From Leptospiraceae bacterium (GTDB taxonomy: Bacteria > Spirochaetota > Leptospiria > Leptospirales > Leptospiraceae), in contig JACKPB010000002.1 in the NCBI GenBank assembly GCA_024233875.1, positions 372,001 through 436,000 of the forward strand: a stretch of DNA of 64,000 bases. Direction: 5' to 3'. Positions 43,626 through 52,253 of this stretch are shown in pieces. Position numbers and translations under genes: made by a program. Under the pieces are notes generated by a model. It did no database searches. It was not told the origin of the DNA and was given only the letters and a program-made list of their open reading frames with translations. The stretch's first letter is position 1, and each line of letters starts with the position of its first letter.

Positions 43626-43919
43626 TGTCCAGTAAAAAATCTTTGGTTTGTGGGATATTAATTTTCAGTGTGAATCTGATATGCCGATTTCTTACCGAGA
43701 ACATTTCCGTTTTTGAAATTAGACCGAGAGAGAAAGAGATCAATATTGTGGAGGGAAAAAATGTCTGAACTTTGATTTATGTGATTCAATGATTACCATG
43801 ATCTCAAAATTAGAGAAAATCTTTACAATACAAAATCATAGAAATCACAAGAATCAAAAAAATCATGGTGCTGATTGTGGCCTGAGTGAAAATGAAATGG
43901 ATTTCAGGAAACTATGGTA
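43626..43919. other. Intergenic region without a gene
   Basis: Between the DUF2892 operator and the 3' end of the large cyclase gene I see only AT-rich sequence, no supported gene and no convincing terminator. Confidence 0.35.
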
Positions 43920-46900
43920 TCAAGTAGATCTATGCTCGGAACTGGAATAGAGTTCCCAGAAGTCTTCGTTGGGGGTAATTTTGTCGCCTTCTTTGGAGAG
44001 TTCTAATTTGATTCCATTTACAAAATACATGTCTACCTCTCCCTTATTCTTCGCATTTACTTTTCCCCTGTATTCACAATCAAAATACTCTTTGATGAGT
44101 TCATAGGTTGTGCCGCTGATATTGATTCTCCCCGGGATTCCGCTTGATTCCATTCGACTTGCTGTATTGACAGTATCCCCCCAGACATCATAAGCAAATT
44201 TTTTCTCACCTATGACTCCTGCTATTAAGGGACCGGTGTGGATTCCCAGACGAATCTCCCAATAGGGAAAGCCCTGGGATTCCTTGATGCTCTTCATCAT
44301 ATTCATAAAGTTTTGAATCTCAATGGCGGCCAGTACACTATCAATGGCATGGCTGGAATTGATTCTGGGAATTCCCCCCGCGCACATGTAGCTGTCGCCT
44401 ATCGTTTTTAATTTTTCGAGTCTGAATCTCTCGGTGATTTTATCAAACTGCACAAAGCAGGCGTCCAATTCTTTGACCAATTCTCCGGGACTCATGGACT
44501 CTGCGATTTGAGTGAATCCTTTGAAATCAGTGAAGAGCACGCTTACAGAATCAAAGAGAACCGGTTCGGCAGCACCTTTTTCTTTTAGTTCTTTGGCTAC
44601 ATCAAAGGGAAGGATATTCAGAAGAAGTTTTTCTGATTTGTGCTGTTCTTCCTGGACCTGACGGAAGAGTTTGGAACCGTAAATGATTCCTGTGATCTGT
44701 TCTCCCAGAATCGAAAGACGGGAAATGTCATCACGGGAGAGAATCAACTCACCTTCATTAGAAAAATCCAATACTCCAATGGGTTCATTTTGAAGGATTA
44801 GGGGGATCATAAGAAAGGATTGCATTTTCACTTTTTCAATGACAAACTCTTCTTCTTTTGTGATACCGAATTTCTTAATCTTAGGTAAATAGAACGGACG
44901 TTGTGCGTGAATCGCCAATGCATGTGCACCCTTTACGTCAGTTATGGGGACTTTCATCTCATAAATCAAATCAATGATGTCCTGATCTATGCTTTCCGGG
45001 AAGGATGCATCTAAAAGGATCAAATGTTTTTTGTCGGGTGAGACTCCGTAAAGTGCAAACTGGTAGATCTTGAAGTTGTGAAGAACATAAGCCATCACTT
45101 TCTTCATTATGATTTTCAAATCCAATTCTTCATTGAGACTTTTGATCAATTTATTTAAATCTTCTGTTTCCTGCTTCTGTCTTTGGATTTCTTTTCGGGC
45201 AAGAACAGCTTTTTCTTTTTCTTCCTGGACCTGACGGAAGAGTTTGGAACCGTAGATGATCCCGGCAAGTTGTTCTCCTAGAATAGACATGCGGTTGATT
45301 TGATCTTTGGGGATATCCATTCTCTCTTCATTGAAGAGATCCAAAATCCCGATCGGTTCATTTTGCAGGGATAGAGGAATCATCAAAAAAGATTCTATAC
45401 GAAACTTTTGAATCACAAACAATTCTTCCGGAGTAGTTTTGGAGAGAATTTTGGGAGATTGAACATTCGCTACAAAGAATGGTCGTTTGGATCTAAATGT
45501 AAAACTATGTGCTCCCAGATCCGAATTCAGAGGGATGTTGAAGTCTAAGATCTTCTTTCTATCTTCCTCGTTGACATAGGGAGGAAATGTATTCTCAATG
45601 AGTGTAATACCATTTTTTTCCTCATTCATAACGTAAAGCCCGAAGTGGATGATTCCGAATGTATGCTTCACATAGTCCATTACCTTTTTCATTATAACAT
45701 TCAGATCGAGTTCTTCATTGAGCCTTTTGATCAATTTATTTAGCTCTTCTGTTTCTTTCTTCTGCCTGGAAGTTTCCTTTTGAGCCGCGATTGCTCTTTC
45801 CTTTTCCTCTGAGAGTTCTACTGTCCTCAGAGCGACCTGTTTTTCCAGGTTTTCAGAGAGGTACTCAACCTGAGAAAAGGCTTTGGAAAGTAGTTTGGAA
45901 AGGACAAAAGCCTGAGAAAAATTGAACAGAAAGAAGCCGAAAGGAGCGAGGACGATCGAGTTGATGATGAAATTGTAATACAAAATATCATTTACTGTTG
46001 CCAAAACAAATAGGATCCATCCGATAAGGATTAAATTGGCTCCCTGTCTTTTGTTTCGGGCGGCAAAGATCAGGACATACATGGCATAGATTGCGGATAG
46101 AACCATAAAAACCTGGAAAGCCACTACAGTCTTTGAAAACTCGGAACTGGGCAAAGTCAAAACGGGTAAGCAGAAAAGAAGTCCGATGATACCGAAGATT
46201 TTAGAGTTTCTGTACGGAAACTCATTGGGGTAGAGGGTTTGTAAAAAAATTGAAAAAATAGGGACGGCTAGATAAAAACTTAAGTATTCCAAACGAAAAA
46301 GAAGATTCCAATAGTCCGGTAGGAGATTGTAGAGATAACCTTCACCTGCCAAAAAGATTCGAAAGCAAATCAATAAAGAGTAAATACCAAACCAGATAGT
46401 GTGTTTGTCTTTTCTTCTCAGGATAAACAATCCTACATGGTAAATCCCCATAAAAAGAAGACTTCCGAATAAGAAAAAATCCAAAAACTGCTTTCGGAAA
46501 GTTGCGTATTGAAAGTCTACCATCCTACCGATTTGAAAGGGCTCCCAGATTCCGCCGTTTCTGTGGTGATAGTTAGATACATGTATCAAAATAGTAAATT
46601 CCGTATCGGAATCTTTTAAAGGAAAGTATGACTTATTGTATCCCGGTGAGGATTGGGCTTCGATGGGGGAGACCTTTCCGCCTCCTGTGATTCTTTCTCC
46701 ATTTACAAAGATTTCATAGGCTGAGCCTATAAAATTAGTTTTGATACAGAGTTGGGGTTCGGGCTTTTCGAGTAGAATTTTTAATTCATAGGTTCCGAAG
46801 CCTTTGCCGGGAAGTTTCTGTCCTTTGACTTCCAGATCATTCCATTTTTTCGGAACTGTTAGGAGAACGGGAGGAGATAGAGAACAATTCTCCGTGCAAT

Positions 46901-47153
46901 CGGTTGGAATCAATTCATTCCAATAAAACTTCCAATCTCCTTTGAGATTGAGTAGCCCGTCTTTTTCAAAATCATATTCTTTTCCTGATGACTTGCGAAG
47001 ATCGAGAGTACCGTTGGAAACCAGTCTTTCAACTTTCTTTTCCTTGGAACAGGATGGAAGAAATGCAAATATTGAAAAAAATAAGAGAATAATTGAGGAT
47101 CTTTTTAGAAATTGTTTCTTTATTTCACAATACTTCCTCAAGTTCAAATTCAT
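43920..47153 (-). CDS. Multidomain adenylate cyclase: 7TMR-DISM, two GAF, cyclase
   Basis: A 1077-residue receptor. After a signal peptide, the N-terminal 7TMR-DISMED2-type domain has GDWKFYWNELI near residue 70. Seven membrane segments follow (about residues 225-420), then a coiled coil and two GAF domains. The repeated stretches NEELDLNVIMKKVM/NEELDLKIIMKKVM and IIYGSKLFRQVQEE show the GAF unit was duplicated. The C-terminal class III cyclase has FTDFKGFT, K in LKTIGDSYMC, and D in KFAYDVWGDTVN: the ATP-selecting Lys/Asp pair. It should sense a ligand and make cAMP. Confidence 0.93.
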   Translation of the reverse strand: MNLNLRKYCEIKKQFLKRSSIILLFFSIFAFLPSCSKEKKVERLVSNGTLDLRKSSGKEYDFEKDGLLNLKGDWKFYWNELIPTDCTENCSLSPPVLLTVPKKWNDLEVKGQKLPGKGFGTYELKILLEKPEPQLCIKTNFIGSAYEIFVNGERITGGGKVSPIEAQSSPGYNKSYFPLKDSDTEFTILIHVSNYHHRNGGIWEPFQIGRMVDFQYATFRKQFLDFFLFGSLLFMGIYHVGLFILRRKDKHTIWFGIYSLLICFRIFLAGEGYLYNLLPDYWNLLFRLEYLSFYLAVPIFSIFLQTLYPNEFPYRNSKIFGIIGLLFCLPVLTLPSSEFSKTVVAFQVFMVLSAIYAMYVLIFAARNKRQGANLILIGWILFVLATVNDILYYNFIINSIVLAPFGFFLFNFSQAFVLSKLLSKAFSQVEYLSENLEKQVALRTVELSEEKERAIAAQKETSRQKKETEELNKLIKRLNEELDLNVIMKKVMDYVKHTFGIIHFGLYVMNEEKNGITLIENTFPPYVNEEDRKKILDFNIPLNSDLGAHSFTFRSKRPFFVANVQSPKILSKTTPEELFVIQKFRIESFLMIPLSLQNEPIGILDLFNEERMDIPKDQINRMSILGEQLAGIIYGSKLFRQVQEEKEKAVLARKEIQRQKQETEDLNKLIKSLNEELDLKIIMKKVMAYVLHNFKIYQFALYGVSPDKKHLILLDASFPESIDQDIIDLIYEMKVPITDVKGAHALAIHAQRPFYLPKIKKFGITKEEEFVIEKVKMQSFLMIPLILQNEPIGVLDFSNEGELILSRDDISRLSILGEQITGIIYGSKLFRQVQEEQHKSEKLLLNILPFDVAKELKEKGAAEPVLFDSVSVLFTDFKGFTQIAESMSPGELVKELDACFVQFDKITERFRLEKLKTIGDSYMCAGGIPRINSSHAIDSVLAAIEIQNFMNMMKSIKESQGFPYWEIRLGIHTGPLIAGVIGEKKFAYDVWGDTVNTASRMESSGIPGRINISGTTYELIKEYFDCEYRGKVNAKNKGEVDMYFVNGIKLELSKEGDKITPNEDFWELYSSSEHRST

Positions 47154-47249
47154 GTTGTCAAATAATAGGGAAAGATAGGGGAAATCTACTCTTTTTCGTT
47201 AGAAAAACCAAATCACATTCTATTTTTTCTTTTTCGAAGGTAAGTTTAA

Positions 47250-47327
47250 GGCGCCTCTAAAAACCCCTTAGCAGGGCTTTGTAGAGGTGGGATTTGCTAG
47301 GGGTTGCACCTCAAACCCCGCTTTTTT
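47250..47327. repeat. Structured GC-rich element with alternative stems and a T-tract
   Basis: In a 307-base spacer with no gene, this piece has several competing stems: CCTCTA (47254) with TAGAGG (47282); AACCCCTTAGCA (47262) with TGCTAGGGGTT (47295); GAGGTG (47284) with CACCTC (47307); and GGGGTT (47300) with AACCCC (47314). The last is followed by GC and TTTTTT, an intrinsic-terminator shape on the plus strand. No plus-strand gene lies upstream, so it may end a small RNA. It also resembles the element near 34.6 kb, suggesting a dispersed repeat. Confidence 0.5.
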
Positions 47328-47460
47328 CAAGAAATATTGAAAAACTTTTAAAATATTGTTTATTTCAAAATCTAAAAAAGGGTGAATAGACGTTCCCATT
47401 AAATCATTCCTGATCCTGAAGCCTCCGGAAATAAATTAATGATTTAGAAATGCAAATTCC

Positions 47461-48318
47461 TCAGGTGGAAGCGATGAGTATTTCTTCTCCGCTGGCAGGA
47501 TCGAGACCATCTGCTCTTTCTTTGAAGTAAGAATCTACAATGTCCTTTTTAGAGATGGTTTGAGCTGATTGGAAACCGGCTTGTTTGGCTAAATCCAAAA
47601 TCTCTTCGGGCCGGAAGAAGCTTCGGAAAGGTGTGCCCGACCTTTCTGCTCCCCGGATAGAAATCTCCAATAATTCCCGGTCTTCGTCTTCGACTAAATC
47701 TTTTGGAATGAGGTAGGTATAGGCTAGGGTGGAGCCGGGGGAGAGTTCCGAAACCTGACGTAGGGTAGAAAGATTGCCTTCATGTGTGAGGTAGAGACTG
47801 ACTCCGGTGCAGGAGATCACGGAAGGTTTCTTCCTGTCAAATCCGGATTCAATGAGTTTCTCGATCCAATTCTCCTTTTCGAAATCCACGGGTACAAATC
47901 TAAGCCATTGCGGAACACCGTATCCTGTATCACGAAGTCGGTTTTGTTTCCAGATCTGAGTCTCCTGTTTATCGATTTCAAAAATCTTGAGCTTGGAAGC
48001 CAGGTCTGAATTGCGTTGTGCAAAAGTATCCAGTCCCGCACCGAGAATCACATATTGTTCGACTCCCATTATGTATTGATTGATCATTAAATCTTCTACA
48101 AAACGTGCACGGGCGGCTATCGACAAACGAACTCTCCGTGTGAAATGGAGATCCATGTCGGGACGACCTTCCCAGCCATCCTCAGGGTCTGCCAGTTCCA
48201 GACCTATCCGATCATCCAAAATCGGAGGGGAGGGATCGGATTGAACATGTAGCGCCCTCCAGAGAGCGGTTCGAATAGCTGAACTATCAGGTTTGCCGGT
48301 GGGTTCTTGATTACTCAT
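47461..48318 (-). CDS. PPM/LCMT-family SAM-dependent methyltransferase
   Basis: A 285-residue class I methyltransferase of the leucine-carboxyl-methyltransferase/PPM group (COG3315-like). YVILGAGLDTFAQR near residue 88 is the SAM-binding motif I, and the IFEIDKQETQIWKQ acidic loop binds the ribose. Bacterial members are often annotated as polyketide O-methyltransferases, without proof. It stands alone, 65 bases before the ankyrin gene's end. Confidence 0.87.
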   Translation of the reverse strand: MSNQEPTGKPDSSAIRTALWRALHVQSDPSPPILDDRIGLELADPEDGWEGRPDMDLHFTRRVRLSIAARARFVEDLMINQYIMGVEQYVILGAGLDTFAQRNSDLASKLKIFEIDKQETQIWKQNRLRDTGYGVPQWLRFVPVDFEKENWIEKLIESGFDRKKPSVISCTGVSLYLTHEGNLSTLRQVSELSPGSTLAYTYLIPKDLVEDEDRELLEISIRGAERSGTPFRSFFRPEEILDLAKQAGFQSAQTISKKDIVDSYFKERADGLDPASGEEILIAST

Positions 48319-48383
48319 GAAAAAATTTGTCTACCAAATCCTAGGGAATGTCAAGTCTATTCAATATCTTATTGGGAATTAGG

Positions 48384-48890
48384 CTAAGGGCTTTTTGCGG
48401 AATCGAGTGCTTGAATTCTCTCTTCCAATAAGGATTTGTATTGATTTTCGGGAATCTTCTTTTCCCTGAAAAGAGTGATACATTCTTTTAGAAAGTCCCT
48501 GTCCATCTCGCGGGAAAGCAAAACCCGGCTGTTCTCTAAGTCATTTCGTTCAATAGTATAAAAGAGGGCGGGGAGTCCTGCAAAGCTCAAATGATGGCTA
48601 TCGGCTCCGTGATCGAGCAAAAACTCTATGATCTCAGTCTTTCCATTTCTGGAAGCTTGAATGAGGGGAGAGTAAAATTTGTTTTCTTCAAAAACATTGG
48701 GGTCAGCGCCTGATTCGATCAATAATTTTAAGATTGGAAAATTCAAAGAGGCACTTAGCAAAAGAGGCCAATTCCATTCGGAATTACGTAGATTTGGATC
48801 TGTCCCCCGATCCAAATATTCCTTTACTTTGGAAACTTGATTGTTTTCTACTGCTTCAAATAAGGCGAGTTCATCCGGAGTCATTTTCAT
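48384..48890 (-). CDS. Ankyrin-repeat protein
   Basis: A 168-residue cytoplasmic protein made of about four ankyrin units. ALFEAVENNQVSKVKEYLDRG and LLIESGADPNVFEENKFYSP are split here as clear repeats, followed by IEFLLDHGADSHHLSFAG. Ankyrin repeats bind proteins; its partner is unknown. GAGGAAA precedes the first of two close ATG codons. No signal peptide is seen. Confidence 0.87.
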   Translation of the reverse strand: MKMTPDELALFEAVENNQVSKVKEYLDRGTDPNLRNSEWNWPLLLSASLNFPILKLLIESGADPNVFEENKFYSPLIQASRNGKTEIIEFLLDHGADSHHLSFAGLPALFYTIERNDLENSRVLLSREMDRDFLKECITLFREKKIPENQYKSLLEERIQALDSAKSP

Positions 48891-49117
48891 TTTCCTCTTT
48901 CGATTGAAATTTGATCGAAATCAAAGAATACTAATTGCATACCCGCTCGAATTTTTCAATTCTTACTTCGATTTCATTCGGGATGTTCTTAAAAAATTCT
49001 CAATTCAATCTATTTTGTCTCCCGTATGAGTTAGGATGTGTAACTAAAAATATGTGTAGTCTTATGAAAAAATACTATACATAAAATAAGTTTTGTTTAG
49101 ACTGTAGGGAGATTCTT

Positions 49118-49426
49118 ATGAAAACCGTTCTCAAGCACAACAAACCCTCTATCCGTGACTTTCTCAGTACCTGCCCGACCCCCTCCAATCTCTATCATCT
49201 TTATTTGATTCGGACAGGATTCGTGATCGTAAAAAAAGCTCTCTTCTCAGAAGAAATTCACACTGTCACGGTGAGACAGCTTTTGAGTCGATTTGAATCC
49301 CGTATCAAAAAAGGACAGATCCGACCCATTCATCCCGAACTCATTCTCGTGGATCTCATAGACTATCTCAGCTTTTTCATTCAAAGCACTCAAAAGGACA
49401 GTACTGTGTCTGTAAAGAATACTTGA
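49118..49426 (+). CDS. Small protein of unknown function
   Basis: A 102-residue basic protein that I do not recognise. It is helical in outline, with HTVTVRQLLSRFESRIKKG and ELILVDLIDYLSFFIQS as likely helices. GGGAGA lies five bases before the ATG. It sits 66 bases upstream of the membrane AraC-type regulator gene, same strand, and may share its transcript. Confidence 0.6.
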   Translation: MKTVLKHNKPSIRDFLSTCPTPSNLYHLYLIRTGFVIVKKALFSEEIHTVTVRQLLSRFESRIKKGQIRPIHPELILVDLIDYLSFFIQSTQKDSTVSVKNT

Positions 49427-49492
49427 GTTTTCTACTTGAAGATATCCTGAATTTCTGAATCCTGAATTCAGGCATGAGGAGAGGAGAAAGCT

Positions 49493-50611
49493 TTGTCAAC
49501 CAATGATCTGATCTACCTGACGCATGGGTTTTGCGGAGGATGCTTTCTTCTGTCTCTATTTTATTTGATATTCTTTCTGAATCCCTCCCGGATTCGAACG
49601 CATCTCGTCTTATTGATTCTCGCCAGTCTCTCCGGAATCATCATCCAGAGTCTAGCTCTTGCTTCACCCGTGATGGGCGCGGAGACTTTCGTTCTCCGGA
49701 TGTCAAAGTTCATCCTATTTCTAGGGCAGGCTTCGGTAGCCTTCCTGTTTTGGATTCTTTCCTTTTCTCTTTACCAATCTGAGTTTTCTTTTAGGAGGAA
49801 ACACTTTCTTGTCCTATTGGCACAAATTTTTGTGCCCCTTCTTTGGGGAGTTTTCATGTATTCGGGAGGGAGCCCGGAAGAAGTCCATTTCAAATGGAAG
49901 CAGATCGCCTTCCTTTCTTATTCTATCTCTTTCAATTTTGTCTTGCTTGTTCATGGATTGAGAAACTCTTACCGGGAAAGAAAAGTTTTGCATGGAAGGA
50001 AAAAAATTTCCGAGATACATAGTTTCCTGGGGATTGTCCTTATTTTCAATTTGATTTTCAAATCAATGATGGAAGAGACATCTTATCGGGATTTAGGAAA
50101 TTCTTTTCTCTCCCTGGTCAGCACCCCGGCAATAATTTTCATTTTATTTCGATTTATGGAAAATCGATTGGAGTTCAATCCACGGATTCAGGCTCCACAA
50201 ATCCTTATCCAGAAGGATGTTTTGGACTGGATTGAAAAAATGGATGAGCTATTTTATGAGAAGAAGATTTATAGGGAAGAAAGTCTTACAATCAAAACTC
50301 TGGCCCATCGCATAGACTGTAAGGAATACATTCTGAGAAGAATCATCAAAGATGAGTTGAAATTTAAAAACTTCAACGATCTTCTAAATCGATTTCGGAT
50401 TGAAGAGGCCTGTCTTATCATTTCCAATTCTGAAGAAACTCCAAAGATTCTGAAAGTTTCCATGAACTTAGGATACAGTTCGTCAAGTGCTTTTGATCGG
50501 GCATTTAAATCTCTAAAAGGAATCTCACCCCGTGATTACCAAAGATTGTATGGATATCAGAAATCTGATCTCAGGGACATTTCTTTGATAGGTAAGAGTT
50601 TTGGAAATTGA
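49493..50611 (+). CDS. Membrane-anchored AraC-family regulator
   Basis: A 372-residue protein. Seven hydrophobic segments fill residues 1-230, and a C-terminal AraC-type pair of helix-turn-helix motifs follows (about 255-355), with CKEYILRRIIKDEL and LGYSSSSAFDRAFKSLKGISPRDYQR split here. The domain order makes it a receptor that binds DNA at the membrane. The start is TTG, preceded by AGGAGAGGAG. Targets are unknown; the divergent and downstream genes are candidates. Confidence 0.85.
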   Translation: MSTNDLIYLTHGFCGGCFLLSLFYLIFFLNPSRIRTHLVLLILASLSGIIIQSLALASPVMGAETFVLRMSKFILFLGQASVAFLFWILSFSLYQSEFSFRRKHFLVLLAQIFVPLLWGVFMYSGGSPEEVHFKWKQIAFLSYSISFNFVLLVHGLRNSYRERKVLHGRKKISEIHSFLGIVLIFNLIFKSMMEETSYRDLGNSFLSLVSTPAIIFILFRFMENRLEFNPRIQAPQILIQKDVLDWIEKMDELFYEKKIYREESLTIKTLAHRIDCKEYILRRIIKDELKFKNFNDLLNRFRIEEACLIISNSEETPKILKVSMNLGYSSSSAFDRAFKSLKGISPRDYQRLYGYQKSDLRDISLIGKSFGN

Positions 50612-50787
50612 ATACATTTTTCTCCTATGAGTAGATTTCTTAAAATTCAATACAATTTCAAAATTGGTAATTCTTTTTCATTCCTCTTTTCATAAAATGA
50701 TTCCGTTTCTCCTTCATCTGAGTCGAATTGTTTTGTAATCAAATGGATTCACTTTGATCACAGAACAGTTCTTAGGAGAATAGAATT

Positions 50788-51495
50788 TTGAAGAAATTAA
50801 CAATTACATTATTTCTTATTTGGGGAGGAGGGCTTTGGGCTTACTCTTCAGGCGACAAAATCGAATGCAAAAAGAAACCCGGTAGTTCTTCCTATTTAGA
50901 GGCTACAGTAGTTTCCGTAAAGGGTGATTCGTTGGATGTCAAATTTGGTACCAGAAGAAAAGTCTATACGGTTCCTGCGTCCAGTTGTCAGGAAAGAGAC
51001 AATAGGAGTGTTCAGGAAAAGAACGTAGAATATTACCAAAAACAGACACGTTCGGATATTGTAAAAACATACAATAACCATGTCGATAGTTGGAAAAAGA
51101 AAAAACGAAGCGGTTCTTATACTGGAGAAAGTTATTCCAGGGAAATTCAAAGCAAGTCATTCATTCCCGATGATGAAGTATTTGAACTCAAAACAGGCAA
51201 GATGACAAAGAAAGAGCTGGTTGCTTATCTCAAGAGTCTCGGTGGGGATGCACAGAGTGAGTGTATTACAAAAGAAGAGGAGGCCCTACAGAAGACAGGT
51301 GAAGCGGGAAAGCTCTTTCAGGAGAGGGGACAGCCTGATTTTTCTAATTATTATTGTTCTAAATCTTCCTATATCCTTTGGGTTTACAAAAAACCTCTTC
51401 CTTCAGAGGGAGTTCTTCTTCAGGAGATCTACCACATTCATCCCAAAACAGGTAAGATCATAGAAAGAAAAGAAGATCGTTCCAATAAGCTTTAG
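50788..51495 (+). CDS. Exported protein of unknown function
   Basis: A 235-residue protein with a signal peptide (about residues 1-18, ending LWAYS). Next is a small beta-barrel-like module (KIECKKKPGSSSYLEATVV to VKFGTRRKVYTV) that resembles a Tudor-like fold, then a charged helical middle and a C-terminal beta region. Four cysteines are spread through it. The start is TTG with AGGAG upstream. Function is not known. A long hairpin follows it. Confidence 0.65.
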   Translation: MKKLTITLFLIWGGGLWAYSSGDKIECKKKPGSSSYLEATVVSVKGDSLDVKFGTRRKVYTVPASSCQERDNRSVQEKNVEYYQKQTRSDIVKTYNNHVDSWKKKKRSGSYTGESYSREIQSKSFIPDDEVFELKTGKMTKKELVAYLKSLGGDAQSECITKEEEALQKTGEAGKLFQERGQPDFSNYYCSKSSYILWVYKKPLPSEGVLLQEIYHIHPKTGKIIERKEDRSNKL

Positions 51496-51504
51496 TGAGA
51501 ATTT

Positions 51505-51555
51505 TCTCCCGGATCCCTGTCAGAGTTTTTTTGAGGGGAATCGATTGCCGGGAGA
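51505..51555. terminator. Long-loop hairpin after exported-protein gene
   Basis: TCTCCCGG (51505-51512) and CCGGGAGA (51548-51555) form an 8-base-pair stem around a 35-base loop with a TTTTTTT run inside. It lies 10 bases after the stop codon and may act as a terminator or processing site. Confidence 0.45.
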
Positions 51556-52007
51556 TTTGTTTCCTTTCTGTAGTACAATGCAAGTTGAATCATTTTCGGG
51601 ATGTCAAAATGAACTTTTTAATTAATTTCTGTAATTTATTTACTTGAGTTTTTCTTTTCCCTGTGAAATCTGTAACTGTATCGATTATGATAGTTGAAAC
51701 AGGTTTTTTGTCTCTTCTTCCTATTTTATTTCTAAATCATTTCCGTTTACGATCTATAGTCATTTTAAAAAAGATATCTGCATTCACATTTTTATCAGTA
51801 TCAAAATGGCTACATTTCCTAAATCGAAAAGCGCAATTATTCCTGAAAACTGGTATATGTTCTCCGGGGTTCAAACTCCATTTTCGAGGACTGATAAGAT
51901 TGTGTATTTTGTAGGGAATTGTAATATAATAGATTAACTATTCTATGGATTGAAAAATTGTATTAGAGCTAAACCAAAGAAGAAAATATCAAATTAGGAT
52001 AATAAAA
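51556..52007. other. Leader region of the PqqD/ATP-grasp operon
   Basis: A 452-base stretch, AT-rich, without a gene I can support. TATAAT at 51925-51930 lies 78 bases before the first start codon; its -35 is poor (TTGTGT at 51900, spacing 19). AATAG-ATTAA-CTATT (51928-51942) overlaps it and could be an operator. A reading frame at 51663-51914 lacks a ribosome site and looks spurious, so no precursor peptide is apparent. Confidence 0.45.
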
Positions 52008-52253
52008 ATGAACACTGAAAATCTCAAAAATTTAGCGATTAGCGATTCCGGATTTATCTTTGATCCGACATCAGGAAAGACGTACACTGTGAGTCAGACC
52101 GGCTTGGATATATTGAATTATCTGAAAAAAGGCGAAGACCTGACCGGGATTCCCGCAAAGATTCTGGCAGAGTATGAAATCACCCAGGATCAGTTTGATA
52201 GGGACTTTTCGGATTTCTTGATTCAGCTTAAGGAATATGGTTTGGTACAATGA
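52008..52253 (+). CDS. PqqD-like small protein
   Basis: An 81-residue cytoplasmic protein with the PqqD fold: GFIFDPTSGKTYTVSQTGL (strands and turn), ILNYLKKGEDLTGIPAKIL, and a closing helix that ends YGLVQ, as in PqqD proteins that close with the GLV turn. PqqD proteins guide peptides to modifying enzymes. No radical SAM protein is encoded here; the partner is the next gene, an ATP-grasp ligase, whose ATG overlaps its stop by four bases. AGGA precedes the ATG. It leads the six-gene operon. Confidence 0.82.
   Translation: MNTENLKNLAISDSGFIFDPTSGKTYTVSQTGLDILNYLKKGEDLTGIPAKILAEYEITQDQFDRDFSDFLIQLKEYGLVQ

Noticed and set aside
51663..51914. An 83-codon plus-strand reading frame before the PqqD-like gene, considered as a precursor peptide
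   Set aside because: It starts with GTG without a ribosome site, has a random-looking hydrophobic/basic composition and lacks a leader/core layout.
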